Part shown: in pieces, positions 1 through 7,727 of the stretch | Layout: every line of letters starts with the position of its first letter | How positions within the stretch are numbered: position 1 is the first letter of the stretch | Assembly (NCBI RefSeq): GCF_030580675.1 | Contig: NZ_JAUQUB010000003.1 | Span: forward strand, 124,001 to 188,000 | DNA length: 64,000 nt | Reading direction: 5' to 3' | Source of the DNA: Antiquaquibacter soli | GTDB lineage: Bacteria; Actinomycetota; Actinomycetes; Actinomycetales; Microbacteriaceae | Made by a program: the position numbers and the translations under genes | Notes under the pieces: model-generated | The model's input: the letters and a program-made list of their open reading frames with translations, nothing else | What the model was told of the DNA's origin: nothing | The model's database searches: none

Positions 1-901
1 CGAGCACGGACTTGTCCGGGGCGACGCTCGTGAGTGGGGGGTTGCTGAACTCGGCCTCGGCGATGTCGTCCCAGCCGACCACCGCGACGTCCTCAGGAAC
101 ACGGATGCCCCGGCTCGCGAGGGCTCGCATCGCGCCGATCGCGATGAGGTCGGAGAAGCAGAACAGCGCGTCGAAGTCCGTTCGATCGAGCAACTGCATC
201 GTCGCATCGAACCCTAGCTCGCGGTGTCTGCGAGAGCTCTGCGGCACGAGCCCGGGGTCGAACGGCAGACCCACCTGCTCGAGCCCGCGCACGTAGCCGT
301 CGTAGCGGAGCTGCTTCGTTCCGTCCGACGGACCGACGCCCTGGCCGATCGCGGCGATCCGGGTGCGCCCGATCGAGTGCAGGTGCGCGATGACGTCTGC
401 CGCCGCCTGAACGTTGTCGAGGGCCACATGGTCGAAGAGCCCGCCGTGAGAGTGCTCGCCGAGCACGACGAAGGGCGTGCTGCCCGCGATGTCGGCGAGG
501 TCGGAGGGCGAGAGGGCGAGCGGGCTGAAGATGATGCCGTCGAAGAGCGTGGACTGGGTGGCATTCGCGATGTGCGCGCGCTCGCGCACCATCTGCCCGG
601 CGGTCTGGTCGATCATCACGCGGTAGCCGAGGGCATCCGCCTCCTCGATGATCGTGCGCGACAGCTCGGCGAAGTACGGCACGTCGATCTCGGGCACTAC
701 GAGCGCCATGAGTCCCGTGCGACCGTTGCGCAGGCTCCGAGCCATGAAGTTGGGGCGGTAGCCGAGGTCCTCGACGGCCTGCTCGACGCGCTTACGCAGC
801 TTGTCGGAGACGGGCACGTACCCGTTGACGACATTGGACACCGTACGTGGCGAGACGCCCGCGCGGTTCGCAATGTCGAGCAGGGTCTGTCGTTTCGACA
901 T
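1..901 (-). CDS. LacI family transcriptional regulator (3' end outside window)
   Basis: DNA-binding repressor of the LacI/GalR family. It starts at ATG 901 with an N-terminal helix-turn-helix typical of the family (LLDIANRAGVSPRTVSNVV), followed by the hinge and a periplasmic-binding-protein-like sugar-sensing core (LMALVVPEIDVPYFAEL near residue 65, DALFCFSDLIAIGAM near residue 245). The frame is open to base 2, so about 300 residues are visible and only the C-terminus is missing. It is the last gene of the leftward sugar-importer locus, 63 nt after the second permease. It probably represses that importer and the divergent GH2 gene through the palindromes at 932-945 and 4216-4250. The target operators are inferred from position and symmetry. 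Confidence 0.93.
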   Translation of the reverse strand, partial: MSKRQTLLDIANRAGVSPRTVSNVVNGYVPVSDKLRKRVEQAVEDLGYRPNFMARSLRNGRTGLMALVVPEIDVPYFAELSRTIIEEADALGYRVMIDQTAGQMVRERAHIANATQSTLFDGIIFSPLALSPSDLADIAGSTPFVVLGEHSHGGLFDHVALDNVQAAADVIAHLHSIGRTRIAAIGQGVGPSDGTKQLRYDGYVRGLEQVGLPFDPGLVPQSSRRHRELGFDATMQLLDRTDFDALFCFSDLIAIGAMRALASRGIRVPEDVAVVGWDDIAEAEFSNPPLTSVAPDKSVL

Positions 902-931
902 TTGATCACACTACCAAGATCCGGGCCGATG

Positions 932-945
932 TTGCATCGCTGCAA
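932..945. promoter_or_regulatory. LacI-type operator before the regulator gene
   Basis: The palindrome TTGCA-tcgc-TGCAA lies 31-44 nt upstream of the lacI start codon, in the short gap after the permease gene. The half-site matches the two sites at 4220-4246. Autoregulation is inferred. Confidence 0.6.
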
Positions 946-964
946 ACGCCGAATGCGAGGCGTC

Positions 965-1807
965 CTACTCCTTCACCGCGCCCGCCACGAGACCTGACGT
1001 GTAGTACCGCTGGAGCATGAAGAACAGCAGCAGGCACGGCAGCATCGTCACCACGACGCCGGCCTCGAGCATGGGCCACCGCACGCCGTTGTTGCCGTTC
1101 ACGGCGCCCGCGGCGAGCGCCACCGGGAGCGGGAAGAGGGACTGGTTGTTGAGCAGGATGAGCGCCGCCAGGAATTCGTTCCACGAACTGAGGAACGCGA
1201 AGAGCGCGACCGTGATGATTCCCGGACGCACCACCGGGAGGAGCACATTCATGAACAGCTTCGGACCGGTCGCGCCATCCACGCGGGCCGCGTCCTCGAG
1301 CGCCTGCGGCACGTTGAGGAACGCGTTGCGCATCACGAACAGCGCGAAGGGCAGCTGGAAGGTCACGTAGACGAGTCCCACACCCACGAGGCTGTTGCCG
1401 ACGCCGAGCGACTTGAGTACGAGGAAGAGGGGAGTCAGCAGCGGCTGGAACGGCACCATGAGCGCCGAGAGCATCGCGATGAACAGGATGCCCTGCCCTC
1501 GGAAACGGTAGCGGGCGAAGCCCCAGCCGCCGAGGGTCGCGAGCACCGCGGTTCCGACGACGGTGAACACCGCGAGGAACACGCTGTTGCCGATGTGCGT
1601 CCACACGCCGTCGCCGAGGTCGTTGAGCAGTTGGAAGTTCTCGAGCGTGAACGACTGCGGGAACAGCGTCGCGGGAGTGGTGGTCAGCTCGGTCGGGTCC
1701 TTGAACGCGGCGGTGAAGACCGCATAGAGGGGGAAGAGGAATGCGATCGCGATCGCGATGCACGTCACCGCCCAGCCGAGCGAACGGAACACGGATGCCT
1801 TGCGCAT
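965..1807 (-). CDS. Carbohydrate ABC transporter permease (MalG type)
   Basis: Inner-membrane subunit of a sugar ABC importer, 280 aa, the usual length for the MalG/binding-protein-dependent permease family. It has about six hydrophobic segments, beginning with the N-terminal one after RSLGWAV. The cytoplasmic EAA loop that docks the ATPase is visible as EDAARVDGATGPKLF..LLP near residue 190. The ATG at 1807 has a purine-rich GGAGAG upstream. It is the third gene of the operon binding protein - permease - permease, 19 nt after the first permease. No dedicated ATPase gene is present here. Such importers commonly borrow a shared MsiK-type ATPase encoded elsewhere in actinobacteria. Confidence 0.93.
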   Translation of the reverse strand: MRKASVFRSLGWAVTCIAIAIAFLFPLYAVFTAAFKDPTELTTTPATLFPQSFTLENFQLLNDLGDGVWTHIGNSVFLAVFTVVGTAVLATLGGWGFARYRFRGQGILFIAMLSALMVPFQPLLTPLFLVLKSLGVGNSLVGVGLVYVTFQLPFALFVMRNAFLNVPQALEDAARVDGATGPKLFMNVLLPVVRPGIITVALFAFLSSWNEFLAALILLNNQSLFPLPVALAAGAVNGNNGVRWPMLEAGVVVTMLPCLLLFFMLQRYYTSGLVAGAVKE

Positions 1808-1826
1808 GGTCTTGCTTCTCTCCGGA

Positions 1827-2759
1827 CTAGTCGTTCAGGCTGCTCTGGTCGCGCAGCAGCACGAGCTGGACTGCGCTGATCACCACGAGGATCACCATGA
1901 GGAAGATGGACATCGCCGACGCGAGGCCGAGCTGGAAGTTGTTGAACCCGACGCGGAAGATCTCCATCACGACAGTGGTGGTGCTGCCCTCCGGTCCGCC
2001 GCCGGTGAGCAGGTAGAACTGCTCGAAGGCGAGCACCGAGCCGACGGCGCTGAAGACGAGGGTGAGCGCGATCGGCCGTCGCAGCAGGGGAAGGGTCACG
2101 TAGCGGAAGGTCTGGAAGCGGCCCGCGCGATCGATGCGTGCGGCATCCGTGAGCTCGTCGGGAATCGCCAGCAGGCCGGTCAGGAGCAGGAGCATCCCGA
2201 ATCCGACGGACTTCCAGACCACCATCACGACGACCGAGAGGAGCGCGAGATTCGGGGATGCGAACCAGTAGACCGGCTCCTGCGTCAGGCCCAGGGTCTG
2301 CAGTAGCTCGTCGAAGAGGCCCACCCGGGGGTTGAGCAGGTAGATCCAGATGTACGCCGCCGACGAGAAGCCGATGACGACCGGGGCGAAGAAGATGGTG
2401 CGGAACGCCCCGACGCCGCGCCGCTTGGGTCGGACGAGCAGCGCGAGCGCCATCCCCAGCACGAGGAGCACGGGGACCAGCACAAGGGTGTAGGCGCCGG
2501 AGAACGCGAGGCTGCGCACGAAGCTCGAGTCCTGGAACATCGTGATGTAGTTCTGGATGCCCACCCACGTCTGCTGGCCGAGCAGGGGCCAGTCGAACAG
2601 GGACATCCAGATCATCTGCACGAGGGGGACCGCGAAGAAGATCAGCAGCATGAGTGCTGCCGGGAGGACAAGAAGCATCCCGATGCGGGCTTCCCTTTTC
2701 GAGCGCTTGCTGCGCTGGCTCGCCTTCGAGCCGGGCACGCTGCGGGTTGTCGCGGTCAA
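1827..2759 (-). CDS. Carbohydrate ABC transporter permease (MalF type)
   Basis: Partner permease of the sugar importer, 310 aa. I place the start at TTG 2759, because an AGAGG ribosome-binding site lies six bases upstream and the protein then begins with a basic tail (SKASQRSKRSKREAR) before the first membrane helix. The open frame continues upstream but would run into the intercistronic hairpin. The EAA loop reads TDAARIDRAGRFQTF..TLP near residue 225. The gene lies between the substrate-binding lipoprotein and the MalG-type permease. It pairs with the latter to form the membrane channel, and the substrate is unknown but probably a glycoside or its sugar. Confidence 0.92.
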   Translation of the reverse strand: MTATTRSVPGSKASQRSKRSKREARIGMLLVLPAALMLLIFFAVPLVQMIWMSLFDWPLLGQQTWVGIQNYITMFQDSSFVRSLAFSGAYTLVLVPVLLVLGMALALLVRPKRRGVGAFRTIFFAPVVIGFSSAAYIWIYLLNPRVGLFDELLQTLGLTQEPVYWFASPNLALLSVVVMVVWKSVGFGMLLLLTGLLAIPDELTDAARIDRAGRFQTFRYVTLPLLRRPIALTLVFSAVGSVLAFEQFYLLTGGGPEGSTTTVVMEIFRVGFNNFQLGLASAMSIFLMVILVVISAVQLVLLRDQSSLND

Positions 2760-2779
2760 TTCACACCTCTTCTTGCTGA

Positions 2780-2812
2780 GGGAGCCGGCGCCCGTCCCGA
2801 GCGCCGGCTCCC
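2780..2812 (-). other. Perfect 12-bp intercistronic hairpin
   Basis: The arms GGGAGCCGGCGC (2780-2791) and GCGCCGGCTCCC (2801-2812) are perfectly complementary around a 9-nt loop. The hairpin sits between the stop of the binding-protein gene and the start of the first permease. Hairpins at this position in sugar-importer operons (the malE-malF case is known) stabilise the upstream transcript or attenuate the permease genes, so that binding protein exceeds permease. A role here is inferred. Confidence 0.75.
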
Positions 2813-2820
2813 TGTCGTAG

Positions 2821-4110
2821 CTACTTGCCTGTGGTGATGAGCTTCTCAGCAGCCTCCTGCTGAGTCGTCGCCACATTCTCCACGCTGTCCGACCCGAAGA
2901 TCGCGCCCTGCAGGAGGTTGTTCCACGGGCTGCCCGAGTTGTTGAAGATCGGGTAGACGTCGGGGCTCACCGGGGTCTTGCCCAGGGCGAGCGCCTGAGC
3001 GAGAGTCGCCAGTCGGGGGTCGATGTCCGAGTAGTAGCCCGTGGCGACGCTCAGTCGGGTCGGGGTGGTGCCGAGGTCGGCCAGGTACTTCTCCTGAGCC
3101 TCGACCGAGGTCGCCCACTTCACGAACTCCCACGCCGCATCGGGGTTCTTGGTTCCCGCGGGGATGATGAGGTCGTCGCCACCGGCGAAGCTCGACTTCT
3201 CGCCCTCGTTCTTGCCGGGCAGGAAGGTGACCCCGAGGTCGACGGTGCCCTTGTCGATCACGTCGAGGATGCCGAACGCTCCACCACCCTGCATGCCGAT
3301 GGTGCCCGTGGCGAAGGTGGCGTAGAAGTTCGCCCCCGTGTCGGACTTGGCGTCCTGCGGCATGTAGCCGGACTCCCACATGTTGCGCAGGAAGGCGAGC
3401 GCCTCGGTCGCCGGCTCCGAGTCGAAGTCAATGTTCGCCGAGCCCGCACCCTCGGTGAGGAGGTCCGCGCCACCGGCGTACATGTACGGCGTCACCGTGA
3501 ACAGGTTGCCGCCCGTCGCATTGCCCGACATGTAGAAGCCGTAGTTGCCGTTGCCGAGGGCGGTGATCTTCTCCGCCGCCGCGGTCATCTCGTCCCACGT
3601 CGACGGCGGGTCCTCGGGGTCGAGGCCGGCCTGACGGAAGAGGTCCTTGTTGTAGTACAGCACGCTCGCCTCGGCCGAGAACGGCACGGCGATGGTCTTG
3701 CCGTCCCACTCGGTCGTCTTGATGTGCGCGTTGTCGAAGTCGTCCCAGTAGTCGAGACCGGCGACGCGGTCGCTCAGGTCGAGGAGCGCTCCCGCCTGCG
3801 CGTAGTACGGCACGAGGACGAGGTCCATGGATGCCACGTCGGGCGGGTTTCCGCCGGCGGTCGCAGACGCGAACTTCTGGGTGAACTCACCACCCGAGAT
3901 GATCGTCAGCTCGACCTGGATGTCGTCATGCGTGGAGTTGAAGCCGTCCACGAGCTCCGGCATGAACGACTCCTGAGCGTCGCGGGCCCAGAGGCTGATG
4001 GTGGTGACGCCGCCGTCCGAGGAACCGCCGGACGAGCATCCGACGAGGAGTGCTCCGGCCACCGCGGCCGTCGCGACTCCCGCGACTACGCGGGACAAGT
4101 GAAGTGACAT
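2821..4110 (-). CDS. Extracellular sugar-binding lipoprotein of ABC importer
   Basis: Solute-binding protein family 1 (MalE-like), 429 aa. The N-terminal signal ends in a lipobox, ALLVGCSS, with the lipidated cysteine near residue 25, so the mature protein is anchored outside the membrane. Typical family signatures follow: a start of the mature fold at TTISLWARDAQESFMPELV, an internal FSAEASVLYYNKDLF, and the C-terminal NPDAAWEFVKWATS. An AAGGTG ribosome-binding site precedes ATG 4110. It is the first gene of the importer operon and is transcribed from the promoter region facing the GH2 gene, where LacI-type palindromes lie. The ligand cannot be told from sequence. Confidence 0.95.
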   Translation of the reverse strand: MSLHLSRVVAGVATAAVAGALLVGCSSGGSSDGGVTTISLWARDAQESFMPELVDGFNSTHDDIQVELTIISGGEFTQKFASATAGGNPPDVASMDLVLVPYYAQAGALLDLSDRVAGLDYWDDFDNAHIKTTEWDGKTIAVPFSAEASVLYYNKDLFRQAGLDPEDPPSTWDEMTAAAEKITALGNGNYGFYMSGNATGGNLFTVTPYMYAGGADLLTEGAGSANIDFDSEPATEALAFLRNMWESGYMPQDAKSDTGANFYATFATGTIGMQGGGAFGILDVIDKGTVDLGVTFLPGKNEGEKSSFAGGDDLIIPAGTKNPDAAWEFVKWATSVEAQEKYLADLGTTPTRLSVATGYYSDIDPRLATLAQALALGKTPVSPDVYPIFNNSGSPWNNLLQGAIFGSDSVENVATTQQEAAEKLITTGK

Positions 4111-4215
4111 CGTTGTGCACCTTTTCTGTTGGGGTTGTGATTGCTACTAGGTCGTCGCGGCCCGATTCACGAGGGTCCGGGTGCTGCCTGGTCCCCACTG
4201 TGACAGAGCGAAGCG

Positions 4216-4250
4216 AATTTTGCAACGTGGCATTTCAGCGTTGCAAAATT
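4216..4250. promoter_or_regulatory. Tandem LacI-type operators in the divergent importer/GH2 promoter
   Basis: A perfect 12-bp inverted repeat, AATTTTGCAACG (4216-4227) and CGTTGCAAAATT (4239-4250), has an 11-bp spacer. It can also be read as two 14-bp sites: TTGCAacgtGGCAT at 4220-4233 and TTTCAgcgtTGCAA at 4233-4246. Both match the site before lacI (TTGCAtcgcTGCAA). They lie 28-62 bp before the GH2 start and about 106-140 bp before the binding-protein start, so one complex could control both directions. Confidence 0.7.
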
Positions 4251-4277
4251 GGATGCCGATGCCGGAGGATGTCTCTC

Positions 4278-6164
4278 GTGAACACCCTTGCTCCCCTCTC
4301 CGGCGCTCTCGCGCCCTCTCACCCCCGCCCGCAGCTGCAGCGGCCCGGCTCGCCGTGGACCGACCTTTCGGGCCACTGGGACTTCAGCCATGACGACGAC
4401 GACCGCGGAATCGCGGACGGCTGGTACACCGCGGGCACTGCCGCCGACGCGGCATTCGACCGGCAGATCGTCGTCCCCTACCCGCCAGAGTCCACGGCCT
4501 CCGGCATCGCCGACACCGGCGTTCACCCGATCGTCTGGTACCGCAGGGTCCTGCCCGTTCAGCGCCGCAACGGGCGGCGGGCGCTCGTGCACTTCGGCGC
4601 GGTCGACTACCGCGCCGACGTCTGGCTCGACGGGCAGTACCTCGGCAGCCACGAGGGCGGCAGCACGCCGTTCTGGTTCGACGTCACCGATCTCCTGGCG
4701 GAGGGCCCGTCGTCGCCCGTGCTCGTCGTGCGCGCCCATGACGCCACCAGAGATGTCGCGCAGCCGCGAGGCAAGCAGGACTGGCAGGACGATCCGCACG
4801 GTATCTGGTACGAGCGCACAACGGGCATCTGGCAGCCCGTGTGGATCGAGGAGGTACCGGAGCTCTTCATCGAGCACCTGAGCTGGACGCCCGACCTCAC
4901 CTCCGGCTCCGTCGAGCTCGCAGTCGAGCTCAACCGAGACCCGAGCCCCGAGACCACCGTGGGCGTCGTGCTGCACCTCGGCGGCGAGGTTCTCGAACGC
5001 GTGACGTTCGCCCCCGGTGCCCGTACCGCCACTCACAGCATCCGAATCGACCGCTACCGCAACGGGCCCGAGCAGGGGTCGCTCCAGTGGTCCCCCGAGA
5101 ACCCGTGCCTCATCGAGGCGATCGTGACGGTGACCGGCGCCGGTGCCGGCGATGAGGTCGCGTCCTACTTCGGCATGCGCAGCGCGTCGGTCGCGAACGG
5201 CCACTTCCTGCTCAACGACCGTCCGTACTACGTGCGCTCGGTGCTCGAGCAGGGGTTCTGGCCCGAGTCGCACCTCGCGGCACCAAGCGACGACGCCCTG
5301 CGCGGCGAGGTGGAGCTCATCAAGGCGCTCGGCTTCAACGCTGCTCGGATCCACCAGAAGGTCGAGGACCCGCGCTTTCTCTACTGGGCCGACCGACTCG
5401 GGCTGCTCATCTGGGGTGAGAACGCGAGCGCCTACGAGTTCTCCCCCACCGCCATCGAGCGGATGACCACCGAGTGGATCTCGGTGATCAAACGTGACCG
5501 CTCGCATCCTTGCATCGTCACGTGGGTACCGCTCAACGAGAGCTGGGGCGTTCCTCAGATCTCCCTGGACCCCGCGCAGCTCAGCTACGCGCAGGGGCTC
5601 TACCACCTCACGAAGGCGCTCGACCCCACGCGTCCCGTGGTGAGCAACGACGGGTGGGAGCACGCCGACTCGGACATCTGGACGGTCCATGACTACGGCA
5701 CCACCCACGCCGAGGTGGCCGCGAGCTACGCGAACGCCGAAACGGCCCTCGAACTCATGGACAGCATCGGGCCCGTCGGGCGACGGATGCGCCTGCTCGA
5801 CGTCGCCGACCGGGGGCAACCGCTCATGGTCACCGAGTTCGGCGGGGTCGGCTATGTCAACCCCGGTGACGACAAGGCGTGGGGCTACTCGACCGCTCAG
5901 ACTCCCGAAGAATTCGAGGCGCTCCTGCGGGCGCTGTTCTCGGCGATCCAGCTGAGCCCCGTCGTCGCGGGCTTCTGCTACACGCAGTTCAGCGACACCC
6001 GCCAGGAGGCCAACGGGCTCGTGGATGCCGACCGCAGGCCGAAGCTGCCCGTCGCGACCATTCGATCGATCGTGATCGGAGACCGGGTCGACACGACATG
6101 GCAGCGCCGACCGCGCCGCCCGGACCACGACCTCATCGACCCCGACCTGGTCGACACCGAGTAG
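4278..6164 (+). CDS. Glycoside hydrolase family 2 (beta-glucuronidase/galactosidase-like)
   Basis: Retaining beta-glycosidase of GH2, 628 aa. The jelly-roll sugar-binding domain comes first (residues 1-200, with YRRVLPV and HFGAVDYRADVWLDGQYLGSHEGG), then an immunoglobulin-like domain, then a TIM barrel. The acid/base is Glu421 in VPLNESWG and the nucleophile Glu520 in MVTEFGG, the expected spacing. GTG 4278 is chosen because GGAGG lies nine bases upstream; ATG 4269 abuts that ribosome-binding site and is less likely. There is no signal peptide, so it acts in the cytoplasm on imported glycosides. It is divergent from the importer operon and shares its LacI-type operators. It is shorter than LacZ, so substrate specificity remains open. 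Confidence 0.93.
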   Translation: MNTLAPLSGALAPSHPRPQLQRPGSPWTDLSGHWDFSHDDDDRGIADGWYTAGTAADAAFDRQIVVPYPPESTASGIADTGVHPIVWYRRVLPVQRRNGRRALVHFGAVDYRADVWLDGQYLGSHEGGSTPFWFDVTDLLAEGPSSPVLVVRAHDATRDVAQPRGKQDWQDDPHGIWYERTTGIWQPVWIEEVPELFIEHLSWTPDLTSGSVELAVELNRDPSPETTVGVVLHLGGEVLERVTFAPGARTATHSIRIDRYRNGPEQGSLQWSPENPCLIEAIVTVTGAGAGDEVASYFGMRSASVANGHFLLNDRPYYVRSVLEQGFWPESHLAAPSDDALRGEVELIKALGFNAARIHQKVEDPRFLYWADRLGLLIWGENASAYEFSPTAIERMTTEWISVIKRDRSHPCIVTWVPLNESWGVPQISLDPAQLSYAQGLYHLTKALDPTRPVVSNDGWEHADSDIWTVHDYGTTHAEVAASYANAETALELMDSIGPVGRRMRLLDVADRGQPLMVTEFGGVGYVNPGDDKAWGYSTAQTPEEFEALLRALFSAIQLSPVVAGFCYTQFSDTRQEANGLVDADRRPKLPVATIRSIVIGDRVDTTWQRRPRRPDHDLIDPDLVDTE

Positions 6165-6186
6165 CACCGACCGGAAGCCACCACCC

Positions 6187-6265
6187 GAACCCCGTTTCTC
6201 AGGAATACGCCGCCGCAGACTGGATAGTGCGGTCGGCGGAGCGATATTCCTGAGAAGCGGGGTTC
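6187..6265. terminator. Long imperfect palindrome between convergent GH2 and crtEb (likely bidirectional terminator)
   Basis: Arms at 6187-6207 and 6245-6265 pair at 20 of 21 positions (GAACCCCGTTTCTCAGGAATA against its complement), and further CGCCG/CGGCG pairing occurs inside. The right arm overlaps the stop codon of the leftward crtEb gene. The position between convergent genes fits a bidirectional terminator. The left arm is nearly repeated at 12961-12977. Confidence 0.65.
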
Positions 6266-7124
6266 AGGCCGTGATGACCCAGTACCAGATCAGCAGCAGC
6301 GTCACGAAGAACCCCGTGACGAAGTTGAGCCAGAGGAACTTGCGCCAGCCGCGGTTGGCGGTCTCGGCCGCGTCATCCGTCACGTTCCAGAACGGTGCGC
6401 ACATCAGCACGTACGGCACCGCGAGCACCGCCGCGAGCGGGCCGGGCCAGGCGCTCAGCAGAAGCAGCAGACCGCCGAGCCCGTAGGCGATCACCGCGAA
6501 GCGCACCGTCGCACGACCGCCGATGACCGTCGCGATCGACGCGATCCCGCCCTCGCGGTCGGCCACGATGTCCTGCACCGCCCCGAACGCGTGGGATGCC
6601 ACGCCCCACAGGAAGAACGCCGCGAGCACCGCCCACAGCTGCGGCGTGAACTCCGCGCCCGCGAGTACGAGCCCGTAGACGGCCGGCGACACGAAGTGGG
6701 TGCTCGACGTGACCGAGTCGAGGAACGGTCGCTCCTTGAACCGCAGGCCCTTCGCCGAGTAGGCGACCACGGCGAACAGGCTGATCGCGAGCACCAGCCA
6801 CGAGAGCGGCGACCCCACGGCGACGAGGTAGACGACGAAGGGGACGGTCGTGACGATCGACGCGATGATCGTCGGCCGGTGCATCCGCGGATCCAGCAGG
6901 GCGCCCTCGACGCCGCCCTTGCGCGGGTTGCGGAGGTCGGACTCGTAGTCGAAGACGTCGTTGATGCCGTACATCGCGAGGTTGTACGGCACGAGGAAGA
7001 AGATCGTGCCGAGCACGAACGTGAGGTCGACCTCGCGCGTGGTCAGCAGGTAGGCGGCCGCGAACGGGAACGCCGTGTTGACCCAGCTGAGCGGGCGGGA
7101 TGACACGAACAGCGCCCTAATCAC
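6264..7124 (-). CDS. crtEb: Lycopene elongase, UbiA-type prenyltransferase
   Basis: Membrane prenyltransferase that adds dimethylallyl units to lycopene to give C45/C50 carotenoids. It has 286 aa, many hydrophobic segments, and the UbiA-family metal/diphosphate site NDVFDYESDLRNPRKGG near residue 55. A second loop, AFGAVQDIVADREGG, lies near residue 180. It starts at GTG 7124, inside the end of crtYf (8-nt overlap), and closes the carotenoid operon. With the CrtYe/CrtYf pair it points to a cyclic C50 product of the decaprenoxanthin/sarcinaxanthin type. The exact end product cannot be decided from sequence. Confidence 0.92.
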   Translation of the reverse strand: MIRALFVSSRPLSWVNTAFPFAAAYLLTTREVDLTFVLGTIFFLVPYNLAMYGINDVFDYESDLRNPRKGGVEGALLDPRMHRPTIIASIVTTVPFVVYLVAVGSPLSWLVLAISLFAVVAYSAKGLRFKERPFLDSVTSSTHFVSPAVYGLVLAGAEFTPQLWAVLAAFFLWGVASHAFGAVQDIVADREGGIASIATVIGGRATVRFAVIAYGLGGLLLLLSAWPGPLAAVLAVPYVLMCAPFWNVTDDAAETANRGWRKFLWLNFVTGFFVTLLLIWYWVITA

Positions 7125-7416
7125 GCGGCTCCTCCCGCCGCGCGAGCAGGTGCCACAGCGCAGGGAGACCGAGCACGGCGGCGAGGGCGTACGCGAAGTC
7201 CTCGACCGGCGCGATGCCGATGAACCACCCGGTGATGAGCGCCGGGTCGTAGGCGACCAGGCCGATGCCGATCATGATGTTGTCGAACACGGCGGTCATG
7301 ACGAGCAGCACCGCGAGCGTGAGGCCGAGCGCGGCCCAGCGGATGCGGCGGGATGCGAGCACCGCGACGATCACAACCGGCACGAGGAACACCGCGTTGA
7401 GCAGCCAGTACGTCAT
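7117..7416 (-). CDS. crtYf: Heterodimeric lycopene cyclase subunit
   Basis: Small integral-membrane subunit, 99 aa with three hydrophobic helices, of the split carotenoid cyclase. This enzyme cyclises the ends of the elongated lycopene. The family motif with acidic residues is present as IAPVEDFAYAL near residue 70. The start ATG 7416 overlaps the stop of crtYe (ATGA), and the end overlaps crtEb by 8 nt. This tight coupling fits a heterodimer with CrtYe. The length is normal for CrtYf/CrtYd proteins of actinobacteria. Confidence 0.9.
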   Translation of the reverse strand: MTYWLLNAVFLVPVVIVAVLASRRIRWAALGLTLAVLLVMTAVFDNIMIGIGLVAYDPALITGWFIGIAPVEDFAYALAAVLGLPALWHLLARREEPRD

Positions 7417-7727
7417 GCGCCCTGCCGCTTCCGCGTCGTGAAGCCGTAGACGTTCATCGTGAGATAGCACAGCAGAGTGAGGAAGAAGAGCTCCTCGAGG
7501 GGCACCTCCGGGGCGATCTGGATGCCCGTCATGAAGCTCGTCTCGCCCCGGAAGAACACCCCGAGGCTCACCCCCGCGAGATCCCACAGGAGGAAGAACA
7601 CCACGCCGACCACGAGCACGATCGCCGCTCGCCGGGCGTCGCGCCAGAAGAACAGCCGGAAGCGGCGGTCGAGAAGCACCATCCCCGTGAGGGCGACGAG
7701 CAGCGCGGCGAGGTAGACGAGCGGCAC
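7413..7727 (-). CDS. crtYe: Heterodimeric lycopene cyclase subunit
   Basis: Partner of CrtYf, 104 aa with three membrane helices and the conserved PxEE-type motif APEVPLEELFF near residue 75. It starts at GTG 7727, which shares one base with the crtI stop codon. Longer readings of this frame run into crtI and are not credible. Both subunits are needed for activity in characterised actinobacterial systems. Ring type (epsilon, beta or gamma) cannot be read from the sequence. Confidence 0.9.
   Translation of the reverse strand: MPLVYLAALLVALTGMVLLDRRFRLFFWRDARRAAIVLVVGVVFFLLWDLAGVSLGVFFRGETSFMTGIQIAPEVPLEELFFLTLLCYLTMNVYGFTTRKRQGA

Noticed and set aside
4050-4277. Upstream extension of the GH2 frame
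   Set aside because: It would cross the divergent promoter and LacI operators and overlap the binding-protein gene; GTG 4278 has a good ribosome-binding site.
4167-6167. Long leftward open frame (about 666 codons) opposite the GH2 gene
   Set aside because: It mirrors the GH2 codons, a common artefact of GC-rich DNA, has no family features, and the GH2 frame carries intact catalytic motifs.
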